DNA from: Paraburkholderia phenazinium
GTDB taxonomy: Bacteria; Pseudomonadota; Gammaproteobacteria; Burkholderiales; Burkholderiaceae
Direction: 5' to 3'
Assembly: GCF_900141745.1 (NCBI RefSeq)
Contig: NZ_FSRM01000002.1
Span: 2,790,001-2,854,000, forward strand
DNA: 64,000 bases
A program made the translations under genes and the position numbers. The first letter of the stretch is position 1, and each line of letters opens with the position of its first letter. This document shows, piece by piece, positions 16,122-26,023 of this stretch. Below the pieces are notes generated by a model. The model was not told where the DNA came from. It ran no database searches and saw only the letters and a program-made list of their open reading frames with translations.

Positions 16122-17705
16122 TCAATGCTGGACCGCTGAGCCGTGCGAAGTTTCCCCCACGTCGAACGCCGCCACGGCCGCTTGCAACTGCCGCGCCTGA
16201 TCCTCGAACGACAGTGCCGCCGCAGCCGCCTGCTCGACGAGCGCGGCGTTCTGTTGCGTCACGTTGTCCATCTGCGTGACGGCCACGTTGATCTGTTCGA
16301 TGCCCTCGCTCTGCTGCGCCACCGCCAAGGCGATCTCCTGCACGATGCTGGTCACACGCGCCATGGCGTCCTGCGCTTCCTGAATCGTCGCACCGGTCCG
16401 CTCGACCAGCTCGGCGCCCGAGCCCACCTTGCCCACGGCGTTCTGGATCAATCCGCGAATTTCCTTGGCAGCACTCGCGCTGCGCTGCGCCAGATTGCGC
16501 ACTTCACCCGCCACCACCGCGAAGCCGCGGCCTTCCTCACCGGCCCTTGCGGCTTCGACGGCGGCGTTCAACGCGAGGATATTGGTCTGAAAGGCGATGC
16601 CTTCGATCACCGCGATGATGTCGACCATCTTCTGCGATTCGCTGGAAATGTCGCGCATGGTGGCGACCGCCTCGACCACCATCGCGCCGCCGCGGTCGGT
16701 GACCTGCGCGGCATTGGTTGCGAGCTGGCTCGCGCTGCGGGCGTTCTCCGCAGTCTGGTGCACCATCGAGGTCATTTCTTCCAGGCTCGACGCGGTTTGC
16801 TGCAGCGCAGCCGCCTGGCTCTCGGTGCGCGCCGAGAGGTCCGCATTGCCGCTGGCAATCTGGCGAGCGGTGACAGCCACGTTGTCGGCGACGCCGCGAA
16901 TCTCGCCGATGGTGCGTTTCAACGCATCACGCATGCGCCGGATGGTCTGCATCAGGCTATCGGTGTCGTTCCTGCGCGTGCGGATGCCGATGGCGAGGTT
17001 GCCCGAGGCGATCGCTTCTGTGATGTCGGCGGCGTAGTGCGGATCGCCGCCAATGGTGCGTTCGATGCTGCGGTTGATAAGCGCGACCAGCAACGCCAGC
17101 AGCACGGCGAGCACGAGGAACACGCCGCCCGCTGCGTACAGGGAGTTATGGAACGCAGCGGCGATATCGTCTGTGTAAGCGCCGGTGGCGATAATCCAGT
17201 CCCAGGGCGCATAACGCACGACGTAGCCGAGCTTGTCGACCGCCGTGGCCGGCGTGATATGCGGCCGGGGAAACACGTAGTCGACGAAGCCGCCTTGCGG
17301 GGCCTGCGCGGTCGAGGCGAAAGCGACATAGTGGTGGCGGCCGTCGGCGTCGGCGACGCCGCTCAGATCCTTGCCGTTCATCGCCGGCTTCATCGGATGC
17401 ATCACCATCTGCGGCCGCGAATTGATGACGAGGAAGTAACCATCCTCGCCGTAGCGGATGTCGCGCAGCCGGGCGAGCGCCTGCTGGCGAGCCTGATCCT
17501 CGGTGAGGGTGCCGGCCTGCGCAAGTGCTGCGTACTCCTCGACAATCGACAGGCCTATATGCGCGACGTTGACCAGATCGTGTTTGCGCTCGTCGATTCG
17601 CGTCTGATAGGACAGCCAGGCAGCGGAGATCGACACCAGCAGCAGGGCGGTCAGGCTGACGAGAAGCGGTAGCCAGAGTTTCTGCTTGAATCCGAGCTTG
17701 CGCAT
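16122..17705 (-). CDS. Methyl-accepting chemotaxis protein, single Cache sensor
   Basis: A 527-residue transmembrane chemoreceptor. TM1 lies at about 10-32. A periplasmic sCache_2-like sensor follows with [20 protein letters not shown] and an aromatic [10 protein letters not shown] motif. TM2 is at about 188-210, then HAMP, then the signalling hairpin with the near-invariant tip [20 protein letters not shown]. It probably binds small organic acids, as related sCache receptors do, but that is inference. I chose ATG 17705, preceded on the minus strand by CGGAG, because the first membrane helix begins there; the frame remains open 900 nt upstream without homology. Confidence 0.94.
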   Translation of the reverse strand: MRKLGFKQKLWLPLLVSLTALLLVSISAAWLSYQTRIDERKHDLVNVAHIGLSIVEEYAALAQAGTLTEDQARQQALARLRDIRYGEDGYFLVINSRPQMVMHPMKPAMNGKDLSGVADADGRHHYVAFASTAQAPQGGFVDYVFPRPHITPATAVDKLGYVVRYAPWDWIIATGAYTDDIAAAFHNSLYAAGGVFLVLAVLLALLVALINRSIERTIGGDPHYAADITEAIASGNLAIGIRTRRNDTDSLMQTIRRMRDALKRTIGEIRGVADNVAVTARQIASGNADLSARTESQAAALQQTASSLEEMTSMVHQTAENARSASQLATNAAQVTDRGGAMVVEAVATMRDISSESQKMVDIIAVIEGIAFQTNILALNAAVEAARAGEEGRGFAVVAGEVRNLAQRSASAAKEIRGLIQNAVGKVGSGAELVERTGATIQEAQDAMARVTSIVQEIALAVAQQSEGIEQINVAVTQMDNVTQQNAALVEQAAAAALSFEDQARQLQAAVAAFDVGETSHGSAVQH

Positions 17706-17912
17706 GCACACTCCGTGAGGTGCTTGTTGTCCAGGGCGGGCCGCGGCAGCCAGGTCCGCCGGCCCTGAACGGATTATCGGCATGCGCTGCCCGCAATTGT
17801 CTAGAGTCAAACCCTCGGTGGCGCTACGCGGAGCGCATAGGTGGGCCTGAGCGCCGTTGCCGGCGCGGAATAGCGAATAATATGGCTTTGAACCGCTCGC
17901 CGGAAATCGACC

Positions 17913-18773
17913 ATGCCGCTCCTCATTGAAGCTTTTTTCGATCACGTCACCTCGACCGTGACCTATGTAGTCCATGCGGGCGACGGCTCGGCCTGCGCGG
18001 TGATTGACCCGGTGCTCGATTACGACCCGAAAGCCGGGCGCACGTCGACCGCATCGGCGGAGCGGGTGGGCGCGTTCGTACGCGAGCACAGTTTGCAGGT
18101 GGCTTGGCTGCTCGAGACGCACGCGCACGCCGATCACCTGTCGGCGGCGCCGTACCTGAAGGAAGCGCTGGGCGGCCGCATCGCGATCGGCGAAAACATC
18201 CGCACGGTGCAAGGGGTCTTCAAGGGCGTCTTCCATCTCGGTGCGGAGCTTCACGCTGACGGCAGGCAGTTCGATCATCTGTTCGCGCCGGACGAAACCT
18301 TCAGCATCGGTGCGTTGCAGGCGCGGGCGCTGCATGTGCCGGGCCACACGCCAGCAGATATGGCGTACCAGATCGGCGATGCGGTGTTCGTCGGCGACAC
18401 GCTGTTCATGCCGGACGTAGGGTCGGCGCGTTGCGATTTTCCGGGCGGCGACGCGCGGATGCTGTACCGCTCCGTCCAGAAACTGCTCGCACTGCCGGCG
18501 CAAACGCGGCTCTTCATGTGCCACGATTACCCGCCCTCGACGCGCGAGCCGCAATGGCAAACCACGGTGGCCGAGCAGCGGCGCAGCAACATCCACTTGC
18601 ACGACGGTGTGACAGAGGACGAGTTCGTTGCGATGCGCACGGCGCGCGACCGCACGCTCGAGATGCCGACGCTGATCCTGCCCGCCATTCAGGTGAACAT
18701 CCGCGCCGGGGCCTTGCCGGAGGCGGAGGCAAATGGCGTGCGCTATCTTAAGATTCCGTTGAATACGCTTTGA
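17913..18773 (+). CDS. MBL-fold hydrolase, persulfide dioxygenase-like
   Basis: A 286-residue metallo-beta-lactamase-fold protein. The metal motif THAHADH gives H70, H72, D74 and H75. Further ligands are in [32 protein letters not shown] and [17 protein letters not shown] and CHDYPP are characteristic of the ETHE1/Blh persulfide dioxygenase branch, which oxidises glutathione persulfide to sulfite with a mononuclear iron. No rhodanese or sulfide:quinone reductase gene is adjacent, so the sulfide role is inferred from the family. It is divergent from the chemoreceptor gene. Confidence 0.87.
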   Translation: MPLLIEAFFDHVTSTVTYVVHAGDGSACAVIDPVLDYDPKAGRTSTASAERVGAFVREHSLQVAWLLETHAHADHLSAAPYLKEALGGRIAIGENIRTVQGVFKGVFHLGAELHADGRQFDHLFAPDETFSIGALQARALHVPGHTPADMAYQIGDAVFVGDTLFMPDVGSARCDFPGGDARMLYRSVQKLLALPAQTRLFMCHDYPPSTREPQWQTTVAEQRRSNIHLHDGVTEDEFVAMRTARDRTLEMPTLILPAIQVNIRAGALPEAEANGVRYLKIPLNTL

Positions 18774-18816
18774 TTCTGCGCGTCTGAATCTGCCTTGAAT
18801 CCGCTTCGAATCGTCT

Positions 18817-20556
18817 CTACCGCTTCAGCAACATCGCGCTCAACACGGAAAACACCGTCGACGGCAGTTCTGCCAGCCGGCTCACGACCACGTTGTGCGG
18901 ATAAAACGCCTCCACCGCGTCGGTCAGCACGCCGATCCCCACCAGCTCGATACCGGTCTTCTGGATCGCCGTCACGCGTTGCCGCAGATCGCTGCGCAAC
19001 ACCAGCGGATCGCCGTCGCCGGTGGCCGGATAGCCGTCGGAGAACACCATCAGGATACGGCGCTCGGCGGCATGATCGGCGAGCCGCGTCGCTGCCCAGG
19101 CGAGTGCTTCGCCGTCCGGATTTTCGTGACCGCAGTCGATGCCGGTGAGGCCGCTCAGATCCGCCGTGCCAAAGCGTTTATAGATCTGCAGATCGAGCCG
19201 TTCGACGAGCCGGTTGTAGCGGTGCAAATCTGCGCCGGCGGCCTTTTGCCGGGCGTAGAGCAGTTTCATCTGCGGGGATTCGATCGAACTGTAGCCGAGC
19301 ACTTCGCAATCGAAGCCCAACTGGGTTAGCGCATCGCCCAGCGCGGCGGCGCACAACTGGGCCAGTTCGATCTTGCGGCCCGCCATCGAACCGCTGCGAT
19401 CGATCAGCAGCGTGACGGCCACGTCGCGTCCTTTGGCGGCGCGTTTCACCTTGAACGGGGTTCGATAGCCGGGCGACGTGGCGAGCTTCGCCAGCGACGG
19501 CCGGTCGATCTCGCCGCGCTCCTGCTCGCGCCGCCAGCGCGTGCGCTCGTCGGCGCTGAGTGCGCGCTCGAGCTTTTCCTTGAGTTGCGCGGTTTCGGCT
19601 CGCGCCCGCGTGCGCAGTTCGCGCCAGGCGGCGAGGTCGCCGCGGCCCGTCTGGTCGTTGACCACGTCGAATTCGGTGGCGAGCGGGATCGACATCACCA
19701 TCCGGGCAGACGCGCGCAGGGGTTGTACCGTGCTGTCCGCACGCGCGGCGGACGTTTGCGCATCGGCGAGCGCGTGCCCCATGCCGGCGCCGTTCAAGGC
19801 CTCGGCGCCACCGCCCGGATCCAGCGGCGCGGCTGCTGCGTTCTCTTCGCTGGCGCGCGTGCCGTCGCTTTCGAACGGCTCGAAGGAGGAGCGCAGCGGA
19901 TCGGTATCGATGTCCTCCGCGGTGCTGCCCGTGAACATCATGTTATTGACGTCGCCCGCGGATAGCGCCCGGACCCGCGCCAGAATCTCCCGCGCGGCGG
20001 CGATGCTGTCGGCGGTCGACCGGCTGCGGCTCGCCCGCTCGAGCAGATCCTGCGCGGCCACCATCGCAGCGGAAAGCGACTGGCTGTTTTCCGCGCCGCT
20101 GGTGGTCTCGTCCCACAGCCTGCGTTCGACGCGCCAGATAAAGCGCTCGCGCCAGCGCAGACGATTCCAGCCTTGCTGCGTGCGGCCCGCAGCATGTGCG
20201 CGCAGCTTGCCGATAAACCAGCGCGCACCGGGATACTCGTCGAGCAACTGGCCGCACACACGCCGGTCTTCGATCACGTGCGCGAGGTTCGCCTCGACAC
20301 CGCGAGGTAGCGCTTCGAGTTGCGCGAGGTCCGAATGTTTTGCGCGCGCCACTAGCAGGTCGAGATAGCCGACCAGTACATCGGTCGAGAGGGCGCCGCC
20401 CACCTCGTAATCGGGAATGACGATCCGTCCGCGCTCGACCCGCGGTCCATCCGGACTGAACACGACGCTCACGCCATACTGCCCCGTGAGGACGCGCGCA
20501 ATCTTGCTGAGCGCGGACTCGAAGTCGAATCCTTTGGCGTCGCGCGCTGCGTGCAT
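18817..20556 (-). CDS. CobT-like VWA-domain protein
   Basis: A 579-residue protein. The N-terminal 330 residues resemble the CobT-like metallochelatase accessory region, with an Ala/Gly-rich linker around 225-275. The C-terminal von Willebrand A domain starts near 380 and has [16 protein letters not shown] 20556 has a well-spaced GGCGGAG; GTG 20565 would give a GTGA overlap with the upstream AAA+ gene. In aerobic cobalamin synthesis CobS and CobT assist CobN in cobalt insertion, but no cob gene lies nearby. The pair more likely acts as a MoxR/VWA chaperone on another protein. Confidence 0.85.
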   Translation of the reverse strand: MHAARDAKGFDFESALSKIARVLTGQYGVSVVFSPDGPRVERGRIVIPDYEVGGALSTDVLVGYLDLLVARAKHSDLAQLEALPRGVEANLAHVIEDRRVCGQLLDEYPGARWFIGKLRAHAAGRTQQGWNRLRWRERFIWRVERRLWDETTSGAENSQSLSAAMVAAQDLLERASRSRSTADSIAAAREILARVRALSAGDVNNMMFTGSTAEDIDTDPLRSSFEPFESDGTRASEENAAAAPLDPGGGAEALNGAGMGHALADAQTSAARADSTVQPLRASARMVMSIPLATEFDVVNDQTGRGDLAAWRELRTRARAETAQLKEKLERALSADERTRWRREQERGEIDRPSLAKLATSPGYRTPFKVKRAAKGRDVAVTLLIDRSGSMAGRKIELAQLCAAALGDALTQLGFDCEVLGYSSIESPQMKLLYARQKAAGADLHRYNRLVERLDLQIYKRFGTADLSGLTGIDCGHENPDGEALAWAATRLADHAAERRILMVFSDGYPATGDGDPLVLRSDLRQRVTAIQKTGIELVGIGVLTDAVEAFYPHNVVVSRLAELPSTVFSVLSAMLLKR

Positions 20557-20561
20557 CGCGC

Positions 20562-21815
20562 TCACTCCGCCGGAGCGATGTGATGACGAATGATGCCGCG
20601 GATCAGCGTGGCGTCTTCCGGGCTCACCTTGGCGTAGATGGCAGGGCCGGCCGCGCGCTCGGGGTCGCCGGTGCGCAGCATCAGTTCGGCCCAGTCGAGG
20701 AGCCGCCGGGTCGAGAAGGCGCTCGCGAGGTCTTCGCGTGCAAACGCCGCACGGCAGTCGGCTGCGATCGCCGCGAGCGTGGCGGCGACAGTAGGCGTCA
20801 TATGCGGGGCGAGCGTGCGCACCAGCACGTCGGTTTCTTCGGCCGGCGAGAGATAGTCGAGCAGATAGACGCGCCACCGGTCGAGAAACGCCTCATTCAT
20901 GAGATTCGCGCCCTGGTACAGATGGCGGAACTGGCTCATGGCGCCGACCGCATTGGCCGTGCCGAACAGGCGAAACGCCGGATGAGGCGCCACGACCTCG
21001 TTGCCTTTTTCCTTCAGCGTGAGGCGGCCATGCGGTTCGAGCACGGCGGTCAGCGCGGCGAGAATCGACGGCTCGGCGAAGTCGATCTCGTCGACGATCA
21101 GCCAGAGTCCTTCGCGCATGGCAGTGGGCAGGACGCCGTCGACCCAGAGCGTCTCGCCGCCCTTGACGGTCCAGAAGCCGACGAAATCGCCCACCGTCGT
21201 CTGGCCGTTCATGTTCGAGCGCACCACGCCATGACCGGCACGCGCCGCCACCTGTTCGATCAGACTGGTCTTGCCCGCACCGGTGTGGCCGATCAGCATG
21301 ACGCGTTTGTTTTCGACGATATCTTCGACGATGTCGTTAAAGCGCTCGGAGAACAGATAGGCAGGGTTGACGCGCGGCACGAGCGCGCCGCCGGCGCCGC
21401 AGGGCACGTCGACTTCGCCGATGCGAACCGTAGCGGCACGGGCCTCAGCGGAGTTGGAGCCGAGGCCGAGGCCAGCGCCAGGGGCGGCGGCACCCGCACG
21501 CCGCTGCGCCGCCGCTCGCTGCAGGTCCGGCATAAACGCTGCCCGTTGCAGTGCATCCGCCTCTGGCACTGCACCTCGCGCCTCGAAGACGAAACCTTCC
21601 CGATGCCACTTCTTCAGCTTGGCGCGCAGGTTTTCGGCGTCGACCACCAGATCGATATCGACGGCGCCATTGCCTTGCGCGTGCTGCACGCCGTGTTCGA
21701 GGCGATAGGTTTGCGGCCGGTCCGCTACGGTGACGCGCCACCACTCGTCGCCGGTGTCGGTGGCGCGCAGGTAGAGGCCAAGGTGTTCAGCTTCAGTCAA
21801 TTCAGGAGCGTTCAT
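20562..21815 (-). CDS. CobS/MoxR-like AAA+ ATPase
   Basis: A 417-residue protein. The AAA+ domain starts near 150: Walker A GHTGAGKT, the CobS-like SNMNGQTTVGDFVGF loop, Walker B LWLIVDEIDFAEP and a sensor region RLFGTANAVG. The N-terminal 130 residues (WWRVTVADRPQTYRLEHGVQ and neighbours) are not part of CobS as I know it and may bind the client. It is the upstream half of a two-gene AAA+/VWA operon. Starts at 21815 and 21842 are both possible; neither has a clear Shine-Dalgarno. Confidence 0.84.
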   Translation of the reverse strand: MNAPELTEAEHLGLYLRATDTGDEWWRVTVADRPQTYRLEHGVQHAQGNGAVDIDLVVDAENLRAKLKKWHREGFVFEARGAVPEADALQRAAFMPDLQRAAAQRRAGAAAPGAGLGLGSNSAEARAATVRIGEVDVPCGAGGALVPRVNPAYLFSERFNDIVEDIVENKRVMLIGHTGAGKTSLIEQVAARAGHGVVRSNMNGQTTVGDFVGFWTVKGGETLWVDGVLPTAMREGLWLIVDEIDFAEPSILAALTAVLEPHGRLTLKEKGNEVVAPHPAFRLFGTANAVGAMSQFRHLYQGANLMNEAFLDRWRVYLLDYLSPAEETDVLVRTLAPHMTPTVAATLAAIAADCRAAFAREDLASAFSTRRLLDWAELMLRTGDPERAAGPAIYAKVSPEDATLIRGIIRHHIAPAE

Positions 21816-22152
21816 CGGAGCGTGTCGATCGGGTTCAGCCATGCCGGCCAGGAGCAAACGTCTATCTTATCCCGGACCTGCGAGCGGGCGCAGGCCGGTT
21901 CCATCTGCGAATGGCGATTCGCCTCGCGTCCGGTCGCCGCTTCAGGCTGTTTCAGATCGACCGTCACCGGCCCATTCAATTAAGCAATTCGCACAATCGG
22001 GCCTCGGTCGAACGCCTCGACGCTGTTTTGCGCAGCCGGCTTTTTTCACCTAGAGTCAACTTATCCAGCGTCGCGAAAGCCCGCTCGCATAGGGTCTGGA
22101 GATGGCCCGCTTTGGGCGAAACCAATAAATAGATGGTGTTCGGCAGAATAAA
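21816..22152. other. Divergent intergenic region before porin gene
   Basis: 337 nt between the AAA+ gene and the porin. It becomes AT-richer toward the porin start. It must contain both promoters, but I see no dyad, riboswitch or small gene that I can support. Confidence 0.45.
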
Positions 22153-23259
22153 ATGAAACTACGCGAACCATTGATGGCCACCTTGCTGGTGGCAAGCCCT
22201 TTTGCGCAAGCGCAATCGAGTGTCGTGCTCTATGGGCGGCTCGACGCGGGTCTGCAATATATCAATCATGTGCCGACCGGCAGCGGCGGCACCGCAAATA
22301 GCTGGAGCGCCGAAGGCGGCGACTGGGGCACCAGCATGCTGGGGTTCAAAGGCACGGAAGATCTGGGTGGCGGGTTGCACGCCATCTTCACCCTGGAAAC
22401 GGGTTTGCAGGTACAGAACGGCACCACGAGCGGCGGCTTGCTGTTTTCGCGGCGTGCATTCGCGGGCCTGAAGAGCGACGAGTGGGGCACGCTGCAGGCC
22501 GGCCGCAACCTGTTCATCGATAGCGACGGCGTGTGGGAATTCGACCCAATGGTGCAGCAGGCGTTTTCATCGGCCTCGCTGGTGCGCGGCCGCAACTGGC
22601 AGCAGACCAGCAACAACGTCGAATATCACAGCCCCGTGTTTGGCGGTTTCGACGTACAAGGCCAGTACGCCCTCGGTAATCAGCCGGGCGCCTTCAACAA
22701 CGGTGCGGTTGGCCAGTTCGGCCGCTCCGACGGCATCATGCTGACGTATCACTCGACGTTGTTCGACGTGCGCGGCATCTACGACGAGCTACGCGACAGC
22801 AACGGCCAGTTCGCCAATATCTTCACCAGTTCGCGCGAGTTTTTCGCGGGCGCGAACGTGCACTTCGACTCGGTCAAAATCCAGGGCGCCTATACGCATT
22901 ACTCCGCACCGGATACGCCAGCCGGTCTCGCGGACAGTGCGAATTACTACTGGCTGGGTGCGACCTACACGTTCAATCCAACGTGGGCTGTGACGGCGGC
23001 GGGCTTCTACGTGATTGTCGGCGATGGCGGCGGCGATGCGCTGCACGATCCATCCGGTCACGCCTCGATGTATACGCTCAGCACAACGTACAACTTTACC
23101 AAGCGGACTTTCCTCTACGGCACGATCGCTTACGTGGACAACAGCAGGCAAGCCGACTTCTCGCTGCTCGCCAATCCTCGTGAAGGCACGGGCAGCACAA
23201 GCCCGCTGCAAGGCGAATCGCAGACGGGGGCGTACGTCGGGATCATGCATCAATTCTAA
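22153..23259 (+). CDS. Gram-negative porin
   Basis: A 368-residue outer-membrane trimeric porin of the Burkholderia OmpC/Opc type. A short signal peptide ends FAQAQ at about 20, followed by SSVVLYGRLDAGLQYI, the standard first beta-strand. LGFKGTEDLGGGLHAIFTLE and SRRAFAGLKSDEWGTLQAGR are the usual periplasmic-turn and strand signatures, and the C-terminal residue is Phe (GIMHQF), the BAM recognition signal. It allows diffusion of small hydrophilic solutes. It stands alone, with about 340 nt upstream and 146 nt downstream. Confidence 0.94.
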   Translation: MKLREPLMATLLVASPFAQAQSSVVLYGRLDAGLQYINHVPTGSGGTANSWSAEGGDWGTSMLGFKGTEDLGGGLHAIFTLETGLQVQNGTTSGGLLFSRRAFAGLKSDEWGTLQAGRNLFIDSDGVWEFDPMVQQAFSSASLVRGRNWQQTSNNVEYHSPVFGGFDVQGQYALGNQPGAFNNGAVGQFGRSDGIMLTYHSTLFDVRGIYDELRDSNGQFANIFTSSREFFAGANVHFDSVKIQGAYTHYSAPDTPAGLADSANYYWLGATYTFNPTWAVTAAGFYVIVGDGGGDALHDPSGHASMYTLSTTYNFTKRTFLYGTIAYVDNSRQADFSLLANPREGTGSTSPLQGESQTGAYVGIMHQF

Positions 23260-23405
23260 AGGCGATCACGGCGACGACGGTACTGTCCACACAGTTCGTG
23301 GTGGCATCGTTGCCGGGATGCGGCCGAGTCTGTATGGTGGATGAGCCATGCGACGCCTGGTCGTGACCAGAGGCGACCTCGCGTGCTCAACCCCAAGGAC
23401 GCCGA

Positions 23406-24527
23406 ATGACTTCAGAAGTAACCCCGCCGACAGATCCATCACAGGCAGCGCCTACCCCGCAACAAGCTAGCGGCCTCGACGCGTCGCAAGGGACATCTGA
23501 TGTACCGCTACGCACCGACGTACTGATCGTCGGCGCCGGACCCGTTGGACTCTTTGCCGCGTTCGAAGCAGGGGTAATCGGCCTGTCGTGCCACATTGTC
23601 GACGCACTCGACCGCGTCGGCGGCCAATGTACGGAGCTGTATCCCGACAAGCCGATCTACGATATCCCGGCCATACCGTCGTGCACCGCGCGCGAACTGG
23701 TCGAACGTTTGCTGGAGCAGTGCAGACCGTTCGACGTACCGATTCATCTGGGCCAACGGGTCGACACCGTCGAGCAACGCGACGACGGCCGCTGGACCGT
23801 CAAGACCGGCCAGGGGCTCGTGTTCGATGCGGCCGCCATTCTGCTTGCAGCAGGCAACGGCGCGTTTGCACCGCAGCGGCTGGCATTGGACGAGGCCGTG
23901 CCGCTCGAAGGGCGTCACGTGCATTACAGCGTGCCGAGGCTCGCGGATTTCGCCGGCAAGAACGTGGTTGTGGCGGGCGGCGGCGACTCGGCGCTCGATT
24001 GGGCGCTCGCACTGCGTTCGGTGGCGCGCAAGCTGACGTTGGTGCATCGGCGCAATGGTTTCAGTGCTGTGGATTCGAGCGTCGAGCAGATGCGGCGTGC
24101 AGTCGACGCCGGGGAAATGACGTTCATGGTCGGCGCGGTCGGTGGCTTGAGCGCGCCCGACGGCAAGCTCGAATCGATTGAGATTCGCCAGATTGGCGGT
24201 GCCACCCAGATCGAAGCGGATCATCTTGTGGTGCTTTATGGACTGGTGGCGAATCTTGGCCCCATCGCCGACTGGGGGCTAAGCCTTCATGCCGGCCGGA
24301 TCGACGTCGATACGTCGAACTACGAAAGCTCGCGGCCAGGCATCTTCGCGGTAGGCGACGTCGCCAACTATCCGAACAAACAAAAGCTGATTCTGTCCGG
24401 CTTCCATGAGGCATCGCTGGCCTTGCGCAAGGCTTACACCTACGCCTATCCGGAACAGAAACGGGTGCATGTGCATTCGAGTTACGACGCCAAACTCGCA
24501 GCTCGCGTTGCGGCGAGTACAGAGTAG
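23406..24527 (+). CDS. Ferredoxin-NADP+ reductase, TrxR-like type 2
   Basis: A 373-residue flavoenzyme. The FAD Rossmann motif is IVGAGPVGLFAAFEAG and the NADPH motif is VVVAGGGDSALDWAL. GGQCTELYPDKPIYDIP and the C-terminal AVGDVANYPNKQKLILSGFHEA identify the thioredoxin-reductase-like ferredoxin/flavodoxin NADP reductase family (YumC type), which lacks the redox CxxC of TrxB, as here. It transfers electrons between NADPH and ferredoxin or flavodoxin in the cytosol. The first 35 residues are a Pro/Thr-rich extension. AAGGA precedes the ATG. Confidence 0.92.
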   Translation: MTSEVTPPTDPSQAAPTPQQASGLDASQGTSDVPLRTDVLIVGAGPVGLFAAFEAGVIGLSCHIVDALDRVGGQCTELYPDKPIYDIPAIPSCTARELVERLLEQCRPFDVPIHLGQRVDTVEQRDDGRWTVKTGQGLVFDAAAILLAAGNGAFAPQRLALDEAVPLEGRHVHYSVPRLADFAGKNVVVAGGGDSALDWALALRSVARKLTLVHRRNGFSAVDSSVEQMRRAVDAGEMTFMVGAVGGLSAPDGKLESIEIRQIGGATQIEADHLVVLYGLVANLGPIADWGLSLHAGRIDVDTSNYESSRPGIFAVGDVANYPNKQKLILSGFHEASLALRKAYTYAYPEQKRVHVHSSYDAKLAARVAASTE

Positions 24528-24889
24528 GGTGGTTTCGGCCGCCCCCGCAGTCCGTCCCTTCCGCTTCCCCGTCGATCGTAAATCGCGCACGATCCTGCGC
24601 GGTTCACGATCGCCCCGTTGTGGGGAATGACGCACAAACATAGGCCGTCCTCCGGTCGTCCCGGACTGTCCCGGTTCCCCAGCGAAGCTCCTCGCGGCGC
24701 GCCGCAGACCCTTGCTGCGTAAGCCTCTGCGCCATGCCATAGGCTACGCACCCGTCAATTGGCATAACTCCTGCTCTATGAGTTCAAACTTGTATCCAAG
24801 ATTGAACTCATGAACCTCACGCGCTTCGACGCGCCGTTTTCCACCGCTATCGCTGCAATCAACCTCAACCACACGAGACCGGACCCGCT
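24528..24889. other. Intergenic region upstream of ureide operon
   Basis: 362 nt containing the control region of the eight-gene operon starting at 24890. The main structure is a 34-bp dyad at 24778-24811. A short inverted repeat GATCGT/ACGATC (24574-24579, 24589-24594) lies close to the end of the preceding gene and may belong to its 3' end. No gene is supported. Confidence 0.55.
24778..24811. promoter_or_regulatory. 34-bp dyad, putative GntR/FCD operator
   Basis: Outer arms ATGAGTTCAA (24778-24787) and TTGAACTCAT (24802-24811) are perfect inverted repeats. Nested on the same centre is CTTGTATCCAAG (24789-24800). Of 17 base pairs, 15 are complementary. The inner core resembles the TTGTAT-type palindromes bound by FCD-subfamily GntR regulators. 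It lies 78 bp before the first gene of an operon whose last gene encodes such a regulator, so autoregulation through this site is the natural inference. Confidence 0.65.
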
Positions 24890-25987
24890 ATGAGCAATCG
24901 TCGCCACTTTTTAAAGAATGCCAGCCTGCTGACGCTCGGCGCGGTGCTGCCGTTCGAATCCGTTTTTGCCGCCAGCAAACTGACCGTTGGCGTGATCTAT
25001 GTCGGCGCGCGCGGAGACTACGGCTACAACCAGGCGCAAGCCGCCGCCGCCAACGTGATCAAGGCGCTCCCTAACGTCAAGGTGGTCGAAGAAGAGAACG
25101 TGCCGGAGACCATCGCGGTGCAGAAGTCGATGGAAGCCATGATCGAACAGGACGGCGCGACGCTTGTCTTCGCCACCTCGTTTGGCTACTTCGATCCGCA
25201 CGTGCTGAAGATGGCCGCCAAATATCCGAACGTGCGCTTCGCGCATTGCGGCGGTTTGTGGAAGCAGGGCAACCCGTCGAATATCACCAGCTACTTTGGC
25301 TATATCGACGAATGCCAATACCTGAATGGCGTTGTTGCCGGCCATATGAGCAAGAGCAAGAAGCTCGGTTTCGTGGCCGCCAAACCGATTCCGCAGGTTC
25401 TGCGCAATATCAATGCGTTCACGCTCGGCGCGCAGTCGGTTGATCCTTCGATCACCACACATGTGATTTTCACAGGCGACTGGTCGATGCCGGTCAAGGA
25501 AGCCGAATCGGCCAACAGCCTCGTCGATCAGGGCTGCGATGTGCTGACCTGTCACGTCGACGGTCCGAAGGTCGTGATCGAAACCGCTGAAAAGCGCGGC
25601 GTCATGAGCTGTGGCTATCACGCGAGCCAGGCGGCACTCGCGCCGAAAGGCTATTTGACGGGCGCCGAGTGGGACTGGGCTACGCCGTACAAGGAACTGG
25701 TGGCAGGCGCGCAAACCGGCAAACCGCAGCCGAACGTCTTGCGCGGCGGCCTCAAGGAAGGCTTCGTGAAGATGTCGGCATATGGTCCGAAAGTCACGCC
25801 CGACGCACGCCAGAACGCTGACGGCGTGAAATCGAAAATGATGTCCGGCGAGTTCGTGATCTTCAAAGGCCCGATCAAGGACAACAAGGGCGGCGTGGTA
25901 GTCGCCGACGGCACGAGCCATATCCAGACCGACTACACCTTGGAAAGCATGAACTATCTGGTCTCGGGTGTCGTGGGCCAGATCTGA
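24890..25987 (+). CDS. BMP-family ABC substrate-binding protein
   Basis: A 365-residue periplasmic binding protein of the basic membrane protein (PnrA/Med-like) family. The N-terminus MSNRRHFLKNASLLTLGAVL is a signal segment with a twin-Arg-like start, and processing is likely after VFAA near 28. Family features include VGARGDYGYNQAQ and the SFGYFDP and YFGYIDECQYLNGVVAGHMS segments. Known relatives bind nucleosides; in this operon, beside two ureide amidases, I infer a ureide such as biuret as ligand. It is the first gene of the operon and is followed after 36 nt by the permease. Confidence 0.9.
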   Translation: MSNRRHFLKNASLLTLGAVLPFESVFAASKLTVGVIYVGARGDYGYNQAQAAAANVIKALPNVKVVEEENVPETIAVQKSMEAMIEQDGATLVFATSFGYFDPHVLKMAAKYPNVRFAHCGGLWKQGNPSNITSYFGYIDECQYLNGVVAGHMSKSKKLGFVAAKPIPQVLRNINAFTLGAQSVDPSITTHVIFTGDWSMPVKEAESANSLVDQGCDVLTCHVDGPKVVIETAEKRGVMSCGYHASQAALAPKGYLTGAEWDWATPYKELVAGAQTGKPQPNVLRGGLKEGFVKMSAYGPKVTPDARQNADGVKSKMMSGEFVIFKGPIKDNKGGVVVADGTSHIQTDYTLESMNYLVSGVVGQI

Positions 25988-26023
25988 TTCTTTCGCAATC
26001 CGAACGTCTTTCAAGGAGCGGCT

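Noticed and set aside
17706..18602. Upstream extension of the chemoreceptor frame by about 900 nt
   Set aside because: It is antisense to the metallo-hydrolase gene and the receptor's first membrane helix starts at 17705 with a good Shine-Dalgarno.
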